Part shown: one piece after another, positions 1 to 7,416 of the stretch
Layout of the letters: each line of letters opens with the position of its first letter
How positions within the stretch are numbered: the first letter of the stretch is position 1
DNA from: UBA5738 sp964470995
Lineage (GTDB): Bacteria; Patescibacteriota; Minisyncoccia; Minisyncoccales; UBA5738
Reading direction: 5' to 3'
DNA: 17,901 bases
Assembly (NCBI GenBank): GCA_964470995.1
Contig: CAYYEP010000016.1
Coordinates: 1-17,901 of the forward strand
Notes under the pieces: generated by a model
The model's database searches: none
Told to the model about the DNA's origin: nothing
Seen by the model: only the letters and a program-made list of their open reading frames with translations
Made by a program: the position numbers and the translations under genes

Positions 1-792
1 GCGGGGTTTGGGCCAACAGCGGCAATGGAATGTGGCGGCAGCTGTCCGGGCGGTTATTGCGATACCAATCCGGATTCTACCTGGATAATGTACGCGCCGA
101 CGGGTGATTGTCCTACTTGCAATTATACGATCACCAATACATCGAGCGGCGATATCCAGTGTACGAGTTGGGAGCTTGTGGGGACGTCTTATGGCGGAGT
201 ATATAACGGCCGGCAGAATTTAACATTCCTGGCGGGTGTGCCGACGGGAACATTCACTTTGAAGCTTACGGTCAGTAGTACACCCAAGGCAAGCAATAAT
301 GATGATTGTAGCCTTGGCCTTCATAGTTCAGTCGAGCATGAAATTACGATAAAAGAGGAGGTAGGGGCGGATTTTATGTGCAGTTTGGACGATCCGGGCG
401 TGATTGCCGATCCGTTGTGGCTGGATTGCGAATCAGAGGCTTTTGAAAAGAAAGTAATGAAGGGTGAAAAAATATTTCTTTCAGACGAATCGTCTTTGTC
501 TCTACATTCCGAAGAATCAGAAGACGGAACCCAGATCGACGCGGATAGTCGTTATTGGACGCTGAATCTTGACGGAAGCGTAACTAATGGCATTGCCTCG
601 GATATAAATTTTACTGCCGGCAAGAGCAATATTTTAAAGCTGGAGGTTGGCGATGACGCGTCCAGGACGAATTGTAAAATTATCAATTTCGGCGGGAAAA
701 CACTTCCCAAGTGGGAGGAAGTTAATCCGGTGAGTATGCTTCTCGATAATTTGCAAGCAAGCCTTGCAAAATTGTTTGATTGGGTCAAGTAA
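1..792 (+). CDS. C-terminal part of a secreted Cys-containing protein (5' truncated)
   Basis: The frame is open from base 1 to a TAA at 790-792, so the gene begins upstream of the window; the ATG at 25 is internal. About 263 codons are visible. The fragment has no membrane segment. It is rich in Ser, Thr, Gly and Asp, with scattered Cys pairs (CGGSC, CPTC, a Cys-X-Leu-Asp-Asp stretch) that suggest disulfides outside the cell. Its middle alternates short hydrophobic strands and polar turns, like beta-sandwich (PKD/Ig-like) repeats of CPR surface proteins. The last 30 residues look helical and amphipathic. I cannot name a family with confidence. The next gene has its own promoter beginning 8 bp after this stop, so this gene ends a transcription unit. 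Confidence 0.7.
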   Translation, partial: AGFGPTAAMECGGSCPGGYCDTNPDSTWIMYAPTGDCPTCNYTITNTSSGDIQCTSWELVGTSYGGVYNGRQNLTFLAGVPTGTFTLKLTVSSTPKASNNDDCSLGLHSSVEHEITIKEEVGADFMCSLDDPGVIADPLWLDCESEAFEKKVMKGEKIFLSDESSLSLHSEESEDGTQIDADSRYWTLNLDGSVTNGIASDINFTAGKSNILKLEVGDDASRTNCKIINFGGKTLPKWEEVNPVSMLLDNLQASLAKLFDWVK

Positions 793-799
793 CTTGTTA

Positions 800-828
800 T
801 TGTCAGAAGGCTTTGTTTAGGGTATAAT
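800..828 (+). promoter_or_regulatory. Promoter for rny
   Basis: TTGTCA at 800-805 and a perfect TATAAT at 823-828, separated by 17 bp. Transcription should start near 835. That leaves a 5' untranslated region of about 155 nt before the RNase Y start codon. Confidence 0.75.
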
Positions 829-849
829 CAGGCCGCCTTTATGAAAGAG

Positions 850-866
850 GCCGCGGATGCCGCGGC
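850..866 (+). other. Hairpin in the rny 5' leader
   Basis: GCCGCGG (850-856) and CCGCGGC (860-866) form a perfect 7-bp GC-rich stem with the three-base loop ATG. It lies about 15 nt after the predicted transcription start of rny. A 5' hairpin can protect an mRNA or serve in autoregulation; that role is inference. Confidence 0.5.
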
Positions 867-990
867 TGGGCAAGTAAATTATAAAATACCTCTCGGGCCG
901 AAACGCGATGGCATAGAACCGCGCGGGGGAGTTTTTTGTTTGACAAGGAAAGTCGGATGGAATGTTCCCCGGCCTATTGAAGGAAAAAAT

Positions 991-2517
991 ATGGAATTAA
1001 CAACGATAATCGCGCCGATATTTATTTTGGCGCTTGGCGCCTGTCTGGGTTATTACGCCCGGCAGATGCTAGCGGCAAAGCGCGCAGGAACGATAGAGAA
1101 GAATATTGCCAGCAAGCTGGCAAAGGCGAAAGCCGAGGCGCAAAAGATTTCCGATGAGGCGCAGACTAAATCCCAGAAACTGTTGGAGGCGTCGCGACAG
1201 GAGGTCCAGACACGGAGCCGGGAGATAGCCAAAACGGAGACGCTAATTTTGAAGCGAGAGAGCACTTTGGAACAAAAAGTGGCGGAGTTTGAAGCGGAAG
1301 AGAAAGAATTCCAAGAAAAGGTAAAGAAGCTGAGGGTGTTAAAAGAAAATCTTGAAGAATTGCATCGTCAAGCGGTGGAGAATTTGGAGAGGATTGGCGG
1401 TTTAACAAAAACAGACGCTCGGCAGGAGTTGTTGGATGCGCTGGAGAAGGAGTATCAGAAAGATCTATTGGATCGCACTAAGGAATTGGAGACGGAGGGG
1501 ATGGAGCCTTTCAAAAAAAGAGCCAAGGAGATTCTGGTGCAGGCGATACAAAAATTCGCGTTGTCGCAGGCGCAAGAAATTACAACTTCGGTTGTGAATT
1601 TACCTAACGATGAAATCAAGGGCCGGATTATCGGCAAGGAGGGGAGGAATATTCGGACGTTGGAAAGATTGACGGGTGTTGAGATTGTTGTTGACGAGAC
1701 GCCGGAAACCGTGGTGATCTCGGGATTTGATCCGACGCGGCGCCAGATTGCCAGAATTGCTTTGGAAAAACTGATCCAAGATTCGCGGATACAGCCAGCA
1801 CGCATCGAGGAAACAGTGAAAGCCGCGGAAGAAGAGATTGCATCACAAATAAAAGAGGCGGGCGAACAGGCATGTTACGATGTAAATATTCTTGATATGA
1901 ATCCCAGGCTGGCACAATTATTGGGACGGTTAAAGTTTAGAACCAGTTATGGCCAGAATGTTCTTTTACATTCGATCGAAGTTTCGCATTTGGCGGCGGC
2001 GATCGCCGCGGAAGTTGGAGCGAATGTGAAAATTGCCAAGAGGGCGGGATTACTTCATGATATCGGCAAATCCGTTGACCAGCAGATTGAGGGTTCACAC
2101 GTGGAGATTGGCATAAAGATACTGGAGAAATTCAATGTGGACCAAGCGGTTATTCACGCGATGAGGTCTCATCATGAGGAGTTTCCTTATGAAAGCATAG
2201 AGGGTATTATTGTGCAGGCGGCGGATCAGATATCGGGTTCGCGGCCGGGAGCACGCAAGGATACGGTTGAAAATTATTTGAAGCGTTTGAGTGAATTGGA
2301 AGGGATCGCCACTTCGTTTACGGGGGTGGAGAAGGCTTGGGCATTGCAGGCCGGCCGCGAAATAAGAGTATTTGTGCGGCCTAAGGAGGTGGACGATTGG
2401 GGGGCCAAGAAAATGGCCAGGGATATTGCCAAACGCATAGAAGAAGAATTGCGCTATCCGGGAGAGATCAAGGTGAATGTGATTCGAGAAACCAGGATTA
2501 CCGAATACGCCCGATAA
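991..2517 (+). CDS. rny: Ribonuclease Y
   Basis: Membrane-anchored endoribonuclease that starts mRNA decay in many bacteria lacking RNase E. From the ATG at 991 the protein is 508 residues (B. subtilis Rny is about 520). It has an N-terminal membrane helix (about 5-25), a long charged coiled coil (about 30-140), a KH RNA-binding domain with GRIIGKEGRN (211-220), and an HD phosphohydrolase domain whose metal-binding H356-D357 lies in LLHDIGK. The C-terminus, ending ITEYAR, is typical of the family. The frame is open back to 841, but the first 50 codons would precede the anchor helix. A GAAGGA ribosome site at 979-984 sits 6 nt before 991, which fixes the start. A terminator follows directly. 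Confidence 0.96.
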   Translation: MELTTIIAPIFILALGACLGYYARQMLAAKRAGTIEKNIASKLAKAKAEAQKISDEAQTKSQKLLEASRQEVQTRSREIAKTETLILKRESTLEQKVAEFEAEEKEFQEKVKKLRVLKENLEELHRQAVENLERIGGLTKTDARQELLDALEKEYQKDLLDRTKELETEGMEPFKKRAKEILVQAIQKFALSQAQEITTSVVNLPNDEIKGRIIGKEGRNIRTLERLTGVEIVVDETPETVVISGFDPTRRQIARIALEKLIQDSRIQPARIEETVKAAEEEIASQIKEAGEQACYDVNILDMNPRLAQLLGRLKFRTSYGQNVLLHSIEVSHLAAAIAAEVGANVKIAKRAGLLHDIGKSVDQQIEGSHVEIGIKILEKFNVDQAVIHAMRSHHEEFPYESIEGIIVQAADQISGSRPGARKDTVENYLKRLSELEGIATSFTGVEKAWALQAGREIRVFVRPKEVDDWGAKKMARDIAKRIEEELRYPGEIKVNVIRETRITEYAR

Positions 2518-2531
2518 TCAAAATCAAGGGG

Positions 2532-2554
2532 AACCGCCGGTTTACGGCGGTTTT
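2532..2554 (+). terminator. Rho-independent terminator of rny
   Basis: AACCGCCG (2532-2539) pairs perfectly with CGGCGGTT (2545-2552) around a five-base loop and runs into a short T stretch (2551-2554). It lies 14 bp after the rny stop codon. Confidence 0.8.
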
Positions 2555-2580
2555 CGTTCGGGAATACGATTGGATTTGCT

Positions 2581-2759
2581 ATGACTGGAATTTCGGCGGC
2601 AGTTGCGACAACAATGCTGGTAAGGGCGGCGACAAGAGAGGTGATTATAAGACGTGCTGGCAATGAAGACTAGTTTTTTGGTTGACGGGAACGGTTTTAG
2701 GCGGTATCATATTGTTTGTTGTCGCCAAGGTTGTCCAGATCGGCTCTTCCGGGGTGTAG
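2581..2759 (+). pseudogene. Possible small frameshifted membrane-protein remnant
   Basis: An ATG at 2581 opens a 30-codon frame ending at TAG 2671-2673. Another frame then continues from about 2667 to TAG 2757-2759 and encodes a hydrophobic helix-like stretch (LTGTVLGGIILFVVAKVVQI). Joined by one frameshift they would give a roughly 58-residue one-TM protein. No Shine-Dalgarno site precedes 2581, and the second stop falls inside tRNA-Pro, so it is either a decayed gene or chance. A good promoter for the tRNAs overlaps the hydrophobic part. Function unknown. Confidence 0.25.
2682..2710 (+). promoter_or_regulatory. Promoter for the tRNA-Pro/tRNA-Gly unit
   Basis: TTGACG (2682-2687) and TATCAT (2705-2710) with a 17-bp spacer. 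The predicted start near 2717 is about 33 nt before tRNA-Pro. Confidence 0.6.
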
Positions 2760-2820
2760 TGCAACGGCAGCACGAGTCCTTTGGGAGGATTTAATCTCGG
2801 TTCGAGTCCGAGCACCCCGA
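2750..2820 (+). tRNA. tRNA-Pro (UGG anticodon)
   Basis: The cloverleaf is complete. The acceptor stem is CGGGGTG/CACCCCG with discriminator A2820. The D stem is GTGC/GCAC with the normal GG in the loop. The anticodon stem is AGTCC/GGATT around TTTGGGA, giving anticodon TGG with G37, usual for tRNA-Pro. The T stem is CTCGG/CCGAG with a standard TTCGAGT loop. No CCA is encoded. It appears co-transcribed with the following tRNA-Gly. Confidence 0.95.
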
Positions 2821-2920
2821 CAGAGAATAGTTATTAGTAATGAGTAAATGAGTAAGATGTTGCCTATGCGTAGCTACAGCGGGCTTTGCCGCGTTGCAGA
2901 TATGCTTTGGCGTATCGAAG
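2821..2920 (+). other. Spacer between two tRNAs with two hairpins
   Basis: The 100-bp spacer holds no gene. Its second half has two close hairpins. One is a GGC-TTT-GCC core at 2882-2890, extended by GC/GC pairs around one bulged G. The other is GATATGC (2899-2905) with GCGTATC (2910-2916), 7 bp including one G-T, loop TTTG. The second ends 4 nt before tRNA-Gly. They may guide processing of the dicistronic tRNA transcript or represent a dispersed palindromic repeat; neither can be decided here. Confidence 0.4.
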
Positions 2921-2991
2921 GCGGGCATAGTGTAGCAGCAGCACGAAACCCTTCCAAGGTTTCGGCACGGGTGCAAATCCCGTTGCCCGCT
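2921..2991 (+). tRNA. tRNA-Gly (UCC anticodon) with atypical T and D loops
   Basis: The acceptor stem GCGGGCA/TGCCCGC is perfect, with discriminator T2991. The anticodon stem AAACC/GGTTT holds CTTCCAA, giving anticodon TCC. The T stem ACGGG/CCCGT is perfect, but its loop reads TGCAAAT: position 55 (base 2973) is G instead of the near-universal T. The D loop (AGCAGCA, 2934-2940) has A at the position of G18, so the conserved 18-55 contact is changed on both sides, while G19 and C56 are kept. No CCA is encoded. All helices are intact, so it is not an obvious pseudogene. Confidence 0.92.
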
Positions 2992-3004
2992 CAAATAAAA
3001 TAAG

Positions 3005-3038
3005 AAACAAAACTCCCGGGCGATCGGGAGTTTTGTTT
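3005..3038 (+). terminator. Strong terminator of the tRNA-Pro/tRNA-Gly unit
   Basis: A perfect 14-bp stem (3005-3018 with 3025-3038) around the loop GGCGAT. The outer part is A-rich upstream and T-rich downstream, so it could also work in the opposite direction. It lies 13 bp after tRNA-Gly. Confidence 0.9.
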
Positions 3039-3041
3039 GCT

Positions 3042-3070
3042 TTGCGAAGTATAAATTTTGTCTGTATAAT
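3042..3070 (+). promoter_or_regulatory. Promoter for the histidine kinase
   Basis: TTGCGA (3042-3047), a 17-bp spacer, and a perfect TATAAT (3065-3070), starting 3 bp after the tRNA terminator stem. Predicted transcription start is near 3077. Confidence 0.65.
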
Positions 3071-3140
3071 AAGAATGGAAATGTAGTTTCGAAAACGCCG
3101 CCTTTTGGATCGCGAATTGCGCGATTCGGGCTTTGTAAAA

Positions 3141-4124
3141 ATGAATAAGATCATCAAATTGATAATCGGTCAGCTGAATATAGGCGCACAGTGCAAGAAA
3201 TACGGATTGCCGTTGCGGCAATGTCCGCAGTTATTGTTTACGGCAATGGGGCTTGCGATCATAATTACCACGGTTTCGACCTATGTCGTAGGAATCAGCT
3301 ACAACAGCGATCCGGAGATGGTGGCGTTGATCGTTATAGGTTTAACAGTGGTTTTATTGGTTATCTCGTTTACGGTCGTACAAAGTTTTGAGCAGTTGGC
3401 GGAAACTAACCGACTAAAGACCGAGTTTATCAGTATCGTGTCGCACCAGATAAGATCGCCCTTGACTAATTTGAAGTGGATTGTTGAGATATTGATGTCG
3501 GGTATATTGGGGAAAACCGATGAGAAGGAGGCCGAGTATTATAAAATCCTAAAGGAAAATCTGGAAAGGATGCAGAAACTTGTCAGCGAGTTACTGACGG
3601 TGTCCCGGATTGAAGCGACTAAACTGGTATTAAAGAAAGAGGATTTTTCGATGGAAAACCTGGCGCGGGATTTGACGACTGAATTCGAACCGTTGGCCAA
3701 GTCTTCGAACATAAAGTTGATTACGGAATTTGAGTCGGGATTGCCCAGGGTGACCAGCGATCCGTTCCAGATACTGCAGGTATTGGAAAATCTTCTTTAT
3801 AACGCGATTCGTTATATCGGCAGTCCGATTGGGGGCAAGCAAGGAGAGATAATGTTGAAATTGTCGCGGGAAGGAAAGTTTTTGATGTGCCAAGTGATTG
3901 ATAACGGTATCGGAATTCCCAAGGATGACCAGAGGTATATTTTTCAGAAATTTTTCCGGGCGGACAATGTGCGGCGCTATCAGACAAGCGGTTCGGGCCT
4001 AGGGCTTTATATCGCTAAGAACATAATCGAAAAGTCAGGCGGCAAAATGGGTTTTTTTAGTACCGAGGGCAAGGGGACCACTTTTTGGTTCAAATTGCCC
4101 GTTTCGAAAGCTTCGGGAAATTAA
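3141..4124 (+). CDS. Two-TM sensor histidine kinase
   Basis: From ATG 3141 the protein has 327 residues. It has two membrane helices (about 31-52 and 60-81) joined by a very short outside loop, so there is no extracytoplasmic sensor domain. A HisKA dimerisation/phosphoacceptor helix follows with SHQIRSPL (H102). The ATP-binding HATPase domain has an N box around N221, G1 DNGIGI (254-259), an F box FQKFFRA and G2 GSGLGLY (284-290), so all catalytic boxes are present. The frame opens at a TTG at 3105, but the ATG after an A-rich stretch is preferred; no clear Shine-Dalgarno site is seen at either. The next gene is a response regulator, its likely phosphorylation partner. The signal is unknown; with so short a sensor it probably reads membrane state or an interacting protein. 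Confidence 0.93.
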   Translation: MNKIIKLIIGQLNIGAQCKKYGLPLRQCPQLLFTAMGLAIIITTVSTYVVGISYNSDPEMVALIVIGLTVVLLVISFTVVQSFEQLAETNRLKTEFISIVSHQIRSPLTNLKWIVEILMSGILGKTDEKEAEYYKILKENLERMQKLVSELLTVSRIEATKLVLKKEDFSMENLARDLTTEFEPLAKSSNIKLITEFESGLPRVTSDPFQILQVLENLLYNAIRYIGSPIGGKQGEIMLKLSREGKFLMCQVIDNGIGIPKDDQRYIFQKFFRADNVRRYQTSGSGLGLYIAKNIIEKSGGKMGFFSTEGKGTTFWFKLPVSKASGN

Positions 4125-4225
4125 GGAGTGGTAAAAATCAGACTGGATTTAATAACCGGAGCAAGCCAATTCTGCCACGGTATGGCGGGGGAATAAGCAG
4201 GGAGTTGGGGAGCTCATCAAATAGT

Positions 4226-4603
4226 ATGGCAAAAAAAATTTTGTTTATTGAAGACGAAGCGGTAATGCAAAAAGCCGTCAGCGATTTTTTGACTACCCGG
4301 GGCTATGAAATTATGTCGTCATTGGACGGCGAATTGGGATTGATATCGGCAAAAACCCGCCAGCCTGATTTGATTTTGCTTGATCTTATTCTGCCTAAGA
4401 AAAATGGATTCGAAGTTCTAAAGGAGTTGAAAGCTGATCCGGCAACAAAATCGATTCCGGTGGTTGTGTTGACTAATCTTTCGGAAATGGGGGATATCGG
4501 AAAGGTTTTGGAATATGGGGTTACGACTTATCTGGTAAAGAGCGACCAAAGCTTGAATGATATCCATTCGGTGGTTGAAAAGATACTTGGACCCCAGTCA
4601 TGA
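4226..4603 (+). CDS. Single-domain (CheY-like) response regulator
   Basis: A 125-residue receiver domain with no output domain. The acidic pocket E9-D10, phosphoacceptor D53 (in LLDLILP), switch Thr T83 and Lys K105 are all present. The frame is open back to 4085, but the extra 47 residues overlap the kinase gene end and precede the first beta strand of the fold. The ATG at 4226 gives the normal CheY start. A weak GGAG lies 12 nt upstream, further than usual. It follows the kinase by 101 bp and precedes pilB, so it may act by protein-protein contact, for example on the pilus motor; that is inference from position. Confidence 0.93.
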   Translation: MAKKILFIEDEAVMQKAVSDFLTTRGYEIMSSLDGELGLISAKTRQPDLILLDLILPKKNGFEVLKELKADPATKSIPVVVLTNLSEMGDIGKVLEYGVTTYLVKSDQSLNDIHSVVEKILGPQS

Positions 4604-4708
4604 TGACGCGTTCGGGCCGCGAACTAAATGGTGGAAATTCCGATTCCGCGGATATTGCAAGCGGAAGTGTTTTGTTAGGATGGTGATCCGGCTAAACCTA
4701 CAAAAACA

Positions 4709-6481
4709 ATGAGGGTAGAAACCCAACAATTAAAAGCGTTTCTGGTTGACGCGGGATTGGTGTCGGAAAACCAATTCGAAGTTTGTGTTAAAGAGGCGTC
4801 CAAGAGCAAGAAGCGTGTTGATGATATTTTAATCGATCATAAATTCATTGACCAGGAACAGCTTTTGAAAATGAAGGCTTACATACTGGGCATTCCGTTC
4901 GTAAATTTGGAAAAGGACAACATTCCTTTCGATATTTTAAATTTGATTCCTGAGCAGATTGCACGGGCTAATAATATCGTGGCTTTCCGCCGAGGGTCTG
5001 ATTCTTTAGAGGTGGCAATGTTGGATCCGGAAGATTTGCGTATTATTGAATTTATCAAGAAGACGACCGGGTTGATCGTGCTTCCGCGCTTAACCAATGC
5101 GGCGGGGCTTAAAAATGCGATCATGCAATACCAGAAAACGTTGGCGGCCGAAGTGGGTGATTTGGTGGGGGGGTCGGATAATATTTCTTTGGAACGAGAG
5201 GGCGGGGTAAAAATGGTGAAAGACGACGAGGCGGCGGCCGGAGAAGGCAATGACCTGAAGAAGGTGGCCGAGGAAGTGCCGGTGATTCGGATCGTCGATA
5301 CGCTTATCAAGCACGCGGTTCTGGAGGGTGCCAGCGATATTCATATTGAACCTACGGATAGAGAAGTGATCGTGCGTTACCGCGTTGACGGGATATTGCA
5401 CGATGCAATGACTTTGCCGCGCACCGCGGCGGCCGGAATTGTGGCGCGCATCAAAGTTTTATCGAATCTCAAGTTAGACGAATGTCGCTTGCCGCAAGAC
5501 GGCCGGTTTAAGGTTGAGGGCGACGATTGGAAATATTCTTTGCGCGTTTCGACTTTACCGGTGTTTCACGGCGAAAAAATTGTGATGCGCCTTTTATCGG
5601 AAAGTGCTAAAGCTTTTTCTTTGGAAAAATTGGGGTTCAGGGGTTTGGCGTTGGAACAGATACAAAAAGCGCTTGAAAAGACTATGGGGTTAATTCTAAT
5701 GACTGGGCCGACCGGTTCGGGCAAGACTACGACGCTGTATTCGATGATGGATATTTTAAACGAGGCCGGGGTGAATATTTCGACGGTCGAAGACCCGGTT
5801 GAGTATCAAATGCCGCGCATTAATCAAACGCAAGTGAACGCCAAGATTGGCTTGACGTTCGCATCGGGATTGAGAACTCTTTTGCGGCAGGATCCGGATA
5901 TCATCATGGTGGGAGAGATCCGCGATAACGAGACCGCGGCGTTGGCAATAAACGCGTCGCTGACGGGCCATTTAGTGCTTTCGACACTGCATACGAATTC
6001 GGCGGGCGGGGCAATCCCCCGGTTAATCGATATGAAGGCCGAGCCGTTTTTGATCGCGTCAACCATTGATATTATTATCGCTCAGCGTTTGATCCGCTGT
6101 TTGGGAGACACCAAAGAAGAATATCGTTTAAAAGAAGCGGATATTGATCATCTGCGCCATTATTGCGATATTGATAAAGTTATGGAAATATTAAAAGATG
6201 AGGGTATTGTGCCAGCCAAATCAACCTGGAAGACAATATCGTTCTGGCGGCCGAAGCCAACCAAGGATTGTCTCGACGGTTATCGCGGGCGGGTGGGGAT
6301 ACACGAGGTTTTGCCGGTAACTTCTAAAATTAAAGACTTGATCATAAAGAACGCAACCGCCGATGAAATTCAAGAAGCGGCTCGCAAAGAAGGAATGGTG
6401 ACGATGTTTGAGGACGGGTTTATAAAGGCGGTGGAGGGGAAGACATCGATTGAGGAAGTTTTGCGCGTGGTTACCGAATGA
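4709..6481 (+). CDS. pilB: Type IV pilus assembly ATPase PilB (GspE family)
   Basis: Hexameric ATPase that powers pilin polymerisation at the inner face of the membrane. The protein has 590 residues. An N-terminal MshEN/GspE-N type domain covers about 1-150, then a linker and the secretion ATPase core. The core has Walker A GPTGSGKT (333-340), the Asp box EDPVE (361-365), Walker B within QDPDIIMVGEIRD (394-406) and the His box GHLVLSTLHTN (420-430). The tetracysteine zinc motif of PilB/GspE (two CxxC pairs in the C-terminal region) is missing; only single Cys at 464, 486 and 521 remain. The start has an A-rich upstream stretch and no Shine-Dalgarno site. The C-terminal region helps separate it from the retraction ATPase PilT, which is shorter and lacks the N domain. 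Confidence 0.96.
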   Translation: MRVETQQLKAFLVDAGLVSENQFEVCVKEASKSKKRVDDILIDHKFIDQEQLLKMKAYILGIPFVNLEKDNIPFDILNLIPEQIARANNIVAFRRGSDSLEVAMLDPEDLRIIEFIKKTTGLIVLPRLTNAAGLKNAIMQYQKTLAAEVGDLVGGSDNISLEREGGVKMVKDDEAAAGEGNDLKKVAEEVPVIRIVDTLIKHAVLEGASDIHIEPTDREVIVRYRVDGILHDAMTLPRTAAAGIVARIKVLSNLKLDECRLPQDGRFKVEGDDWKYSLRVSTLPVFHGEKIVMRLLSESAKAFSLEKLGFRGLALEQIQKALEKTMGLILMTGPTGSGKTTTLYSMMDILNEAGVNISTVEDPVEYQMPRINQTQVNAKIGLTFASGLRTLLRQDPDIIMVGEIRDNETAALAINASLTGHLVLSTLHTNSAGGAIPRLIDMKAEPFLIASTIDIIIAQRLIRCLGDTKEEYRLKEADIDHLRHYCDIDKVMEILKDEGIVPAKSTWKTISFWRPKPTKDCLDGYRGRVGIHEVLPVTSKIKDLIIKNATADEIQEAARKEGMVTMFEDGFIKAVEGKTSIEEVLRVVTE

Positions 6482-6502
6482 TTATATCTTTTAATCTATT
6501 TT

Positions 6503-6511
6503 TGTTATAAT
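6503..6511 (+). promoter_or_regulatory. Extended -10 promoter upstream of the surface protein gene
   Basis: TGTTATAAT: a perfect TATAAT (6506-6511) preceded by the TGn extension. No good -35 box is found 17 bp upstream, which fits an extended -10 promoter. The 5' leader to the gene at 6646 would be about 130 nt and holds no supported gene. Confidence 0.5.
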
Positions 6512-6645
6512 GCAAAAAAGATTTAATCATTTTAAAAAATGTGGGGTGGTGGGCGCGGGCGGAATTGTTTTAAAAATACCTTTGTCTCGTTTCCATCTTT
6601 GTAAAAAATGGAAAAAATTATCGTTTATACGCATTTATTTGCGCT

Positions 6646-7416
6646 ATGATGGTTTGTTCGGCATTGTGTTTTGGTATTATGGCGTGGAATGAACCAATAA
6701 CAACTCCGCCGGCCGATAATGTTGCCGCGCCGATCAATACGGGCGCGGACGCACAATACAAAACCGGTGGTTTGGGGGTGAAGATTGGCGGCGCGATCAC
6801 TTATTGGATTTCCCAAGTCGGCAATAATTTAGTTTTCAAAACCGGCGATGATTTCGCTACGGCTGTCGAAACGGTGAACATTAGCACTGATGGCCGGATC
6901 AGCAATGTCGCCGCGCCGATTGGAGATAAGGATGTTGTTAATAAGGCTTATTTGGACGCCTTATCGGGCGGTTCGGATGGCGGTACAGGCTATGATGGTA
7001 CATGTACGGGAACAATACTGGACCTTAGATTTACTGTAGCCACGTATAATGGTAATTTGGGCGGAATTGCTGGTGCGGAGGCTAAATGTGCGGCGGAGTA
7101 TCCGGGTTACCATTTTTGCCAATATGCTGAATTGAGAGATGCTGGATTAACCGGGTGTTTACCAATTGTTGGTCAGTATTCGTTAGTTAGCGGATGGTAT
7201 AATAGTGTCAAAGATATATTTAGTATCAGCAAACCATCAACTTGCAAAGGTTGGACATCGTCTGTTGGCACTCACATGAGTTATTTGTTTGCCAATTATG
7301 GTTATCCGGGTTTTCCGGAATTTGCCGGCGGATGGATAAGCGAAGATGGAGGGGTTTTTGGTACTAATTATGATTATTGCTCCGATCCGCATTCTCTGGC
7401 TTGTTGTAAGCAATAA
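6646..7416 (+). CDS. Exported lectin-like (DUF1554-like) surface protein
   Basis: 256 residues from the ATG at 6646. A short hydrophobic N-terminus is followed by a Pro/Asn-rich stretch with NEPITTPP and NVAAPINTG, then repeats ending VVNKAYLDAL, a pattern I associate with CPR surface and pilus-tip proteins. The C-terminal half (about 118-256) has 'GTILDLRFTVATYNGNLGG' and AGAEAKCAAEYPGYHF and many Cys (120, 148, 158, 171, 200, 245, 253, 254). It resembles the DUF1554 C-type-lectin-like module (recognition from memory). The start is uncertain: the frame is open back to 6574 with no ATG/GTG/TTG, and MMVCSALC lacks the positive charges of a signal peptide. A weak or non-canonical upstream start would supply KNYRLYAF. 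The stop overlaps the next gene's ATG, so the two are translationally coupled. Confidence 0.75.
   Translation: MMVCSALCFGIMAWNEPITTPPADNVAAPINTGADAQYKTGGLGVKIGGAITYWISQVGNNLVFKTGDDFATAVETVNISTDGRISNVAAPIGDKDVVNKAYLDALSGGSDGGTGYDGTCTGTILDLRFTVATYNGNLGGIAGAEAKCAAEYPGYHFCQYAELRDAGLTGCLPIVGQYSLVSGWYNSVKDIFSISKPSTCKGWTSSVGTHMSYLFANYGYPGFPEFAGGWISEDGGVFGTNYDYCSDPHSLACCKQ

Noticed and set aside
940..945. Perfect TTGACA near the rny start
   Set aside because: No -10 box lies 15-19 bp downstream.
841..990. N-terminal extension of RNase Y by 50 residues
   Set aside because: The membrane helix should begin the protein, and a GAAGGA ribosome site points to ATG 991.
4128..4196. 22-residue GTG-start leader peptide between kinase and regulator
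   Set aside because: The AAGGAG overlaps the GTG itself, so spacing is impossible; no other support.
4085..4225. 47-residue extension of the response regulator
   Set aside because: It overlaps the kinase gene's end and precedes the conserved first strand of the receiver fold.
6510..6692. 60-residue open frame upstream of the surface protein
   Set aside because: It starts inside the -10 box, is low-complexity basic, and overlaps the next real gene in another frame.
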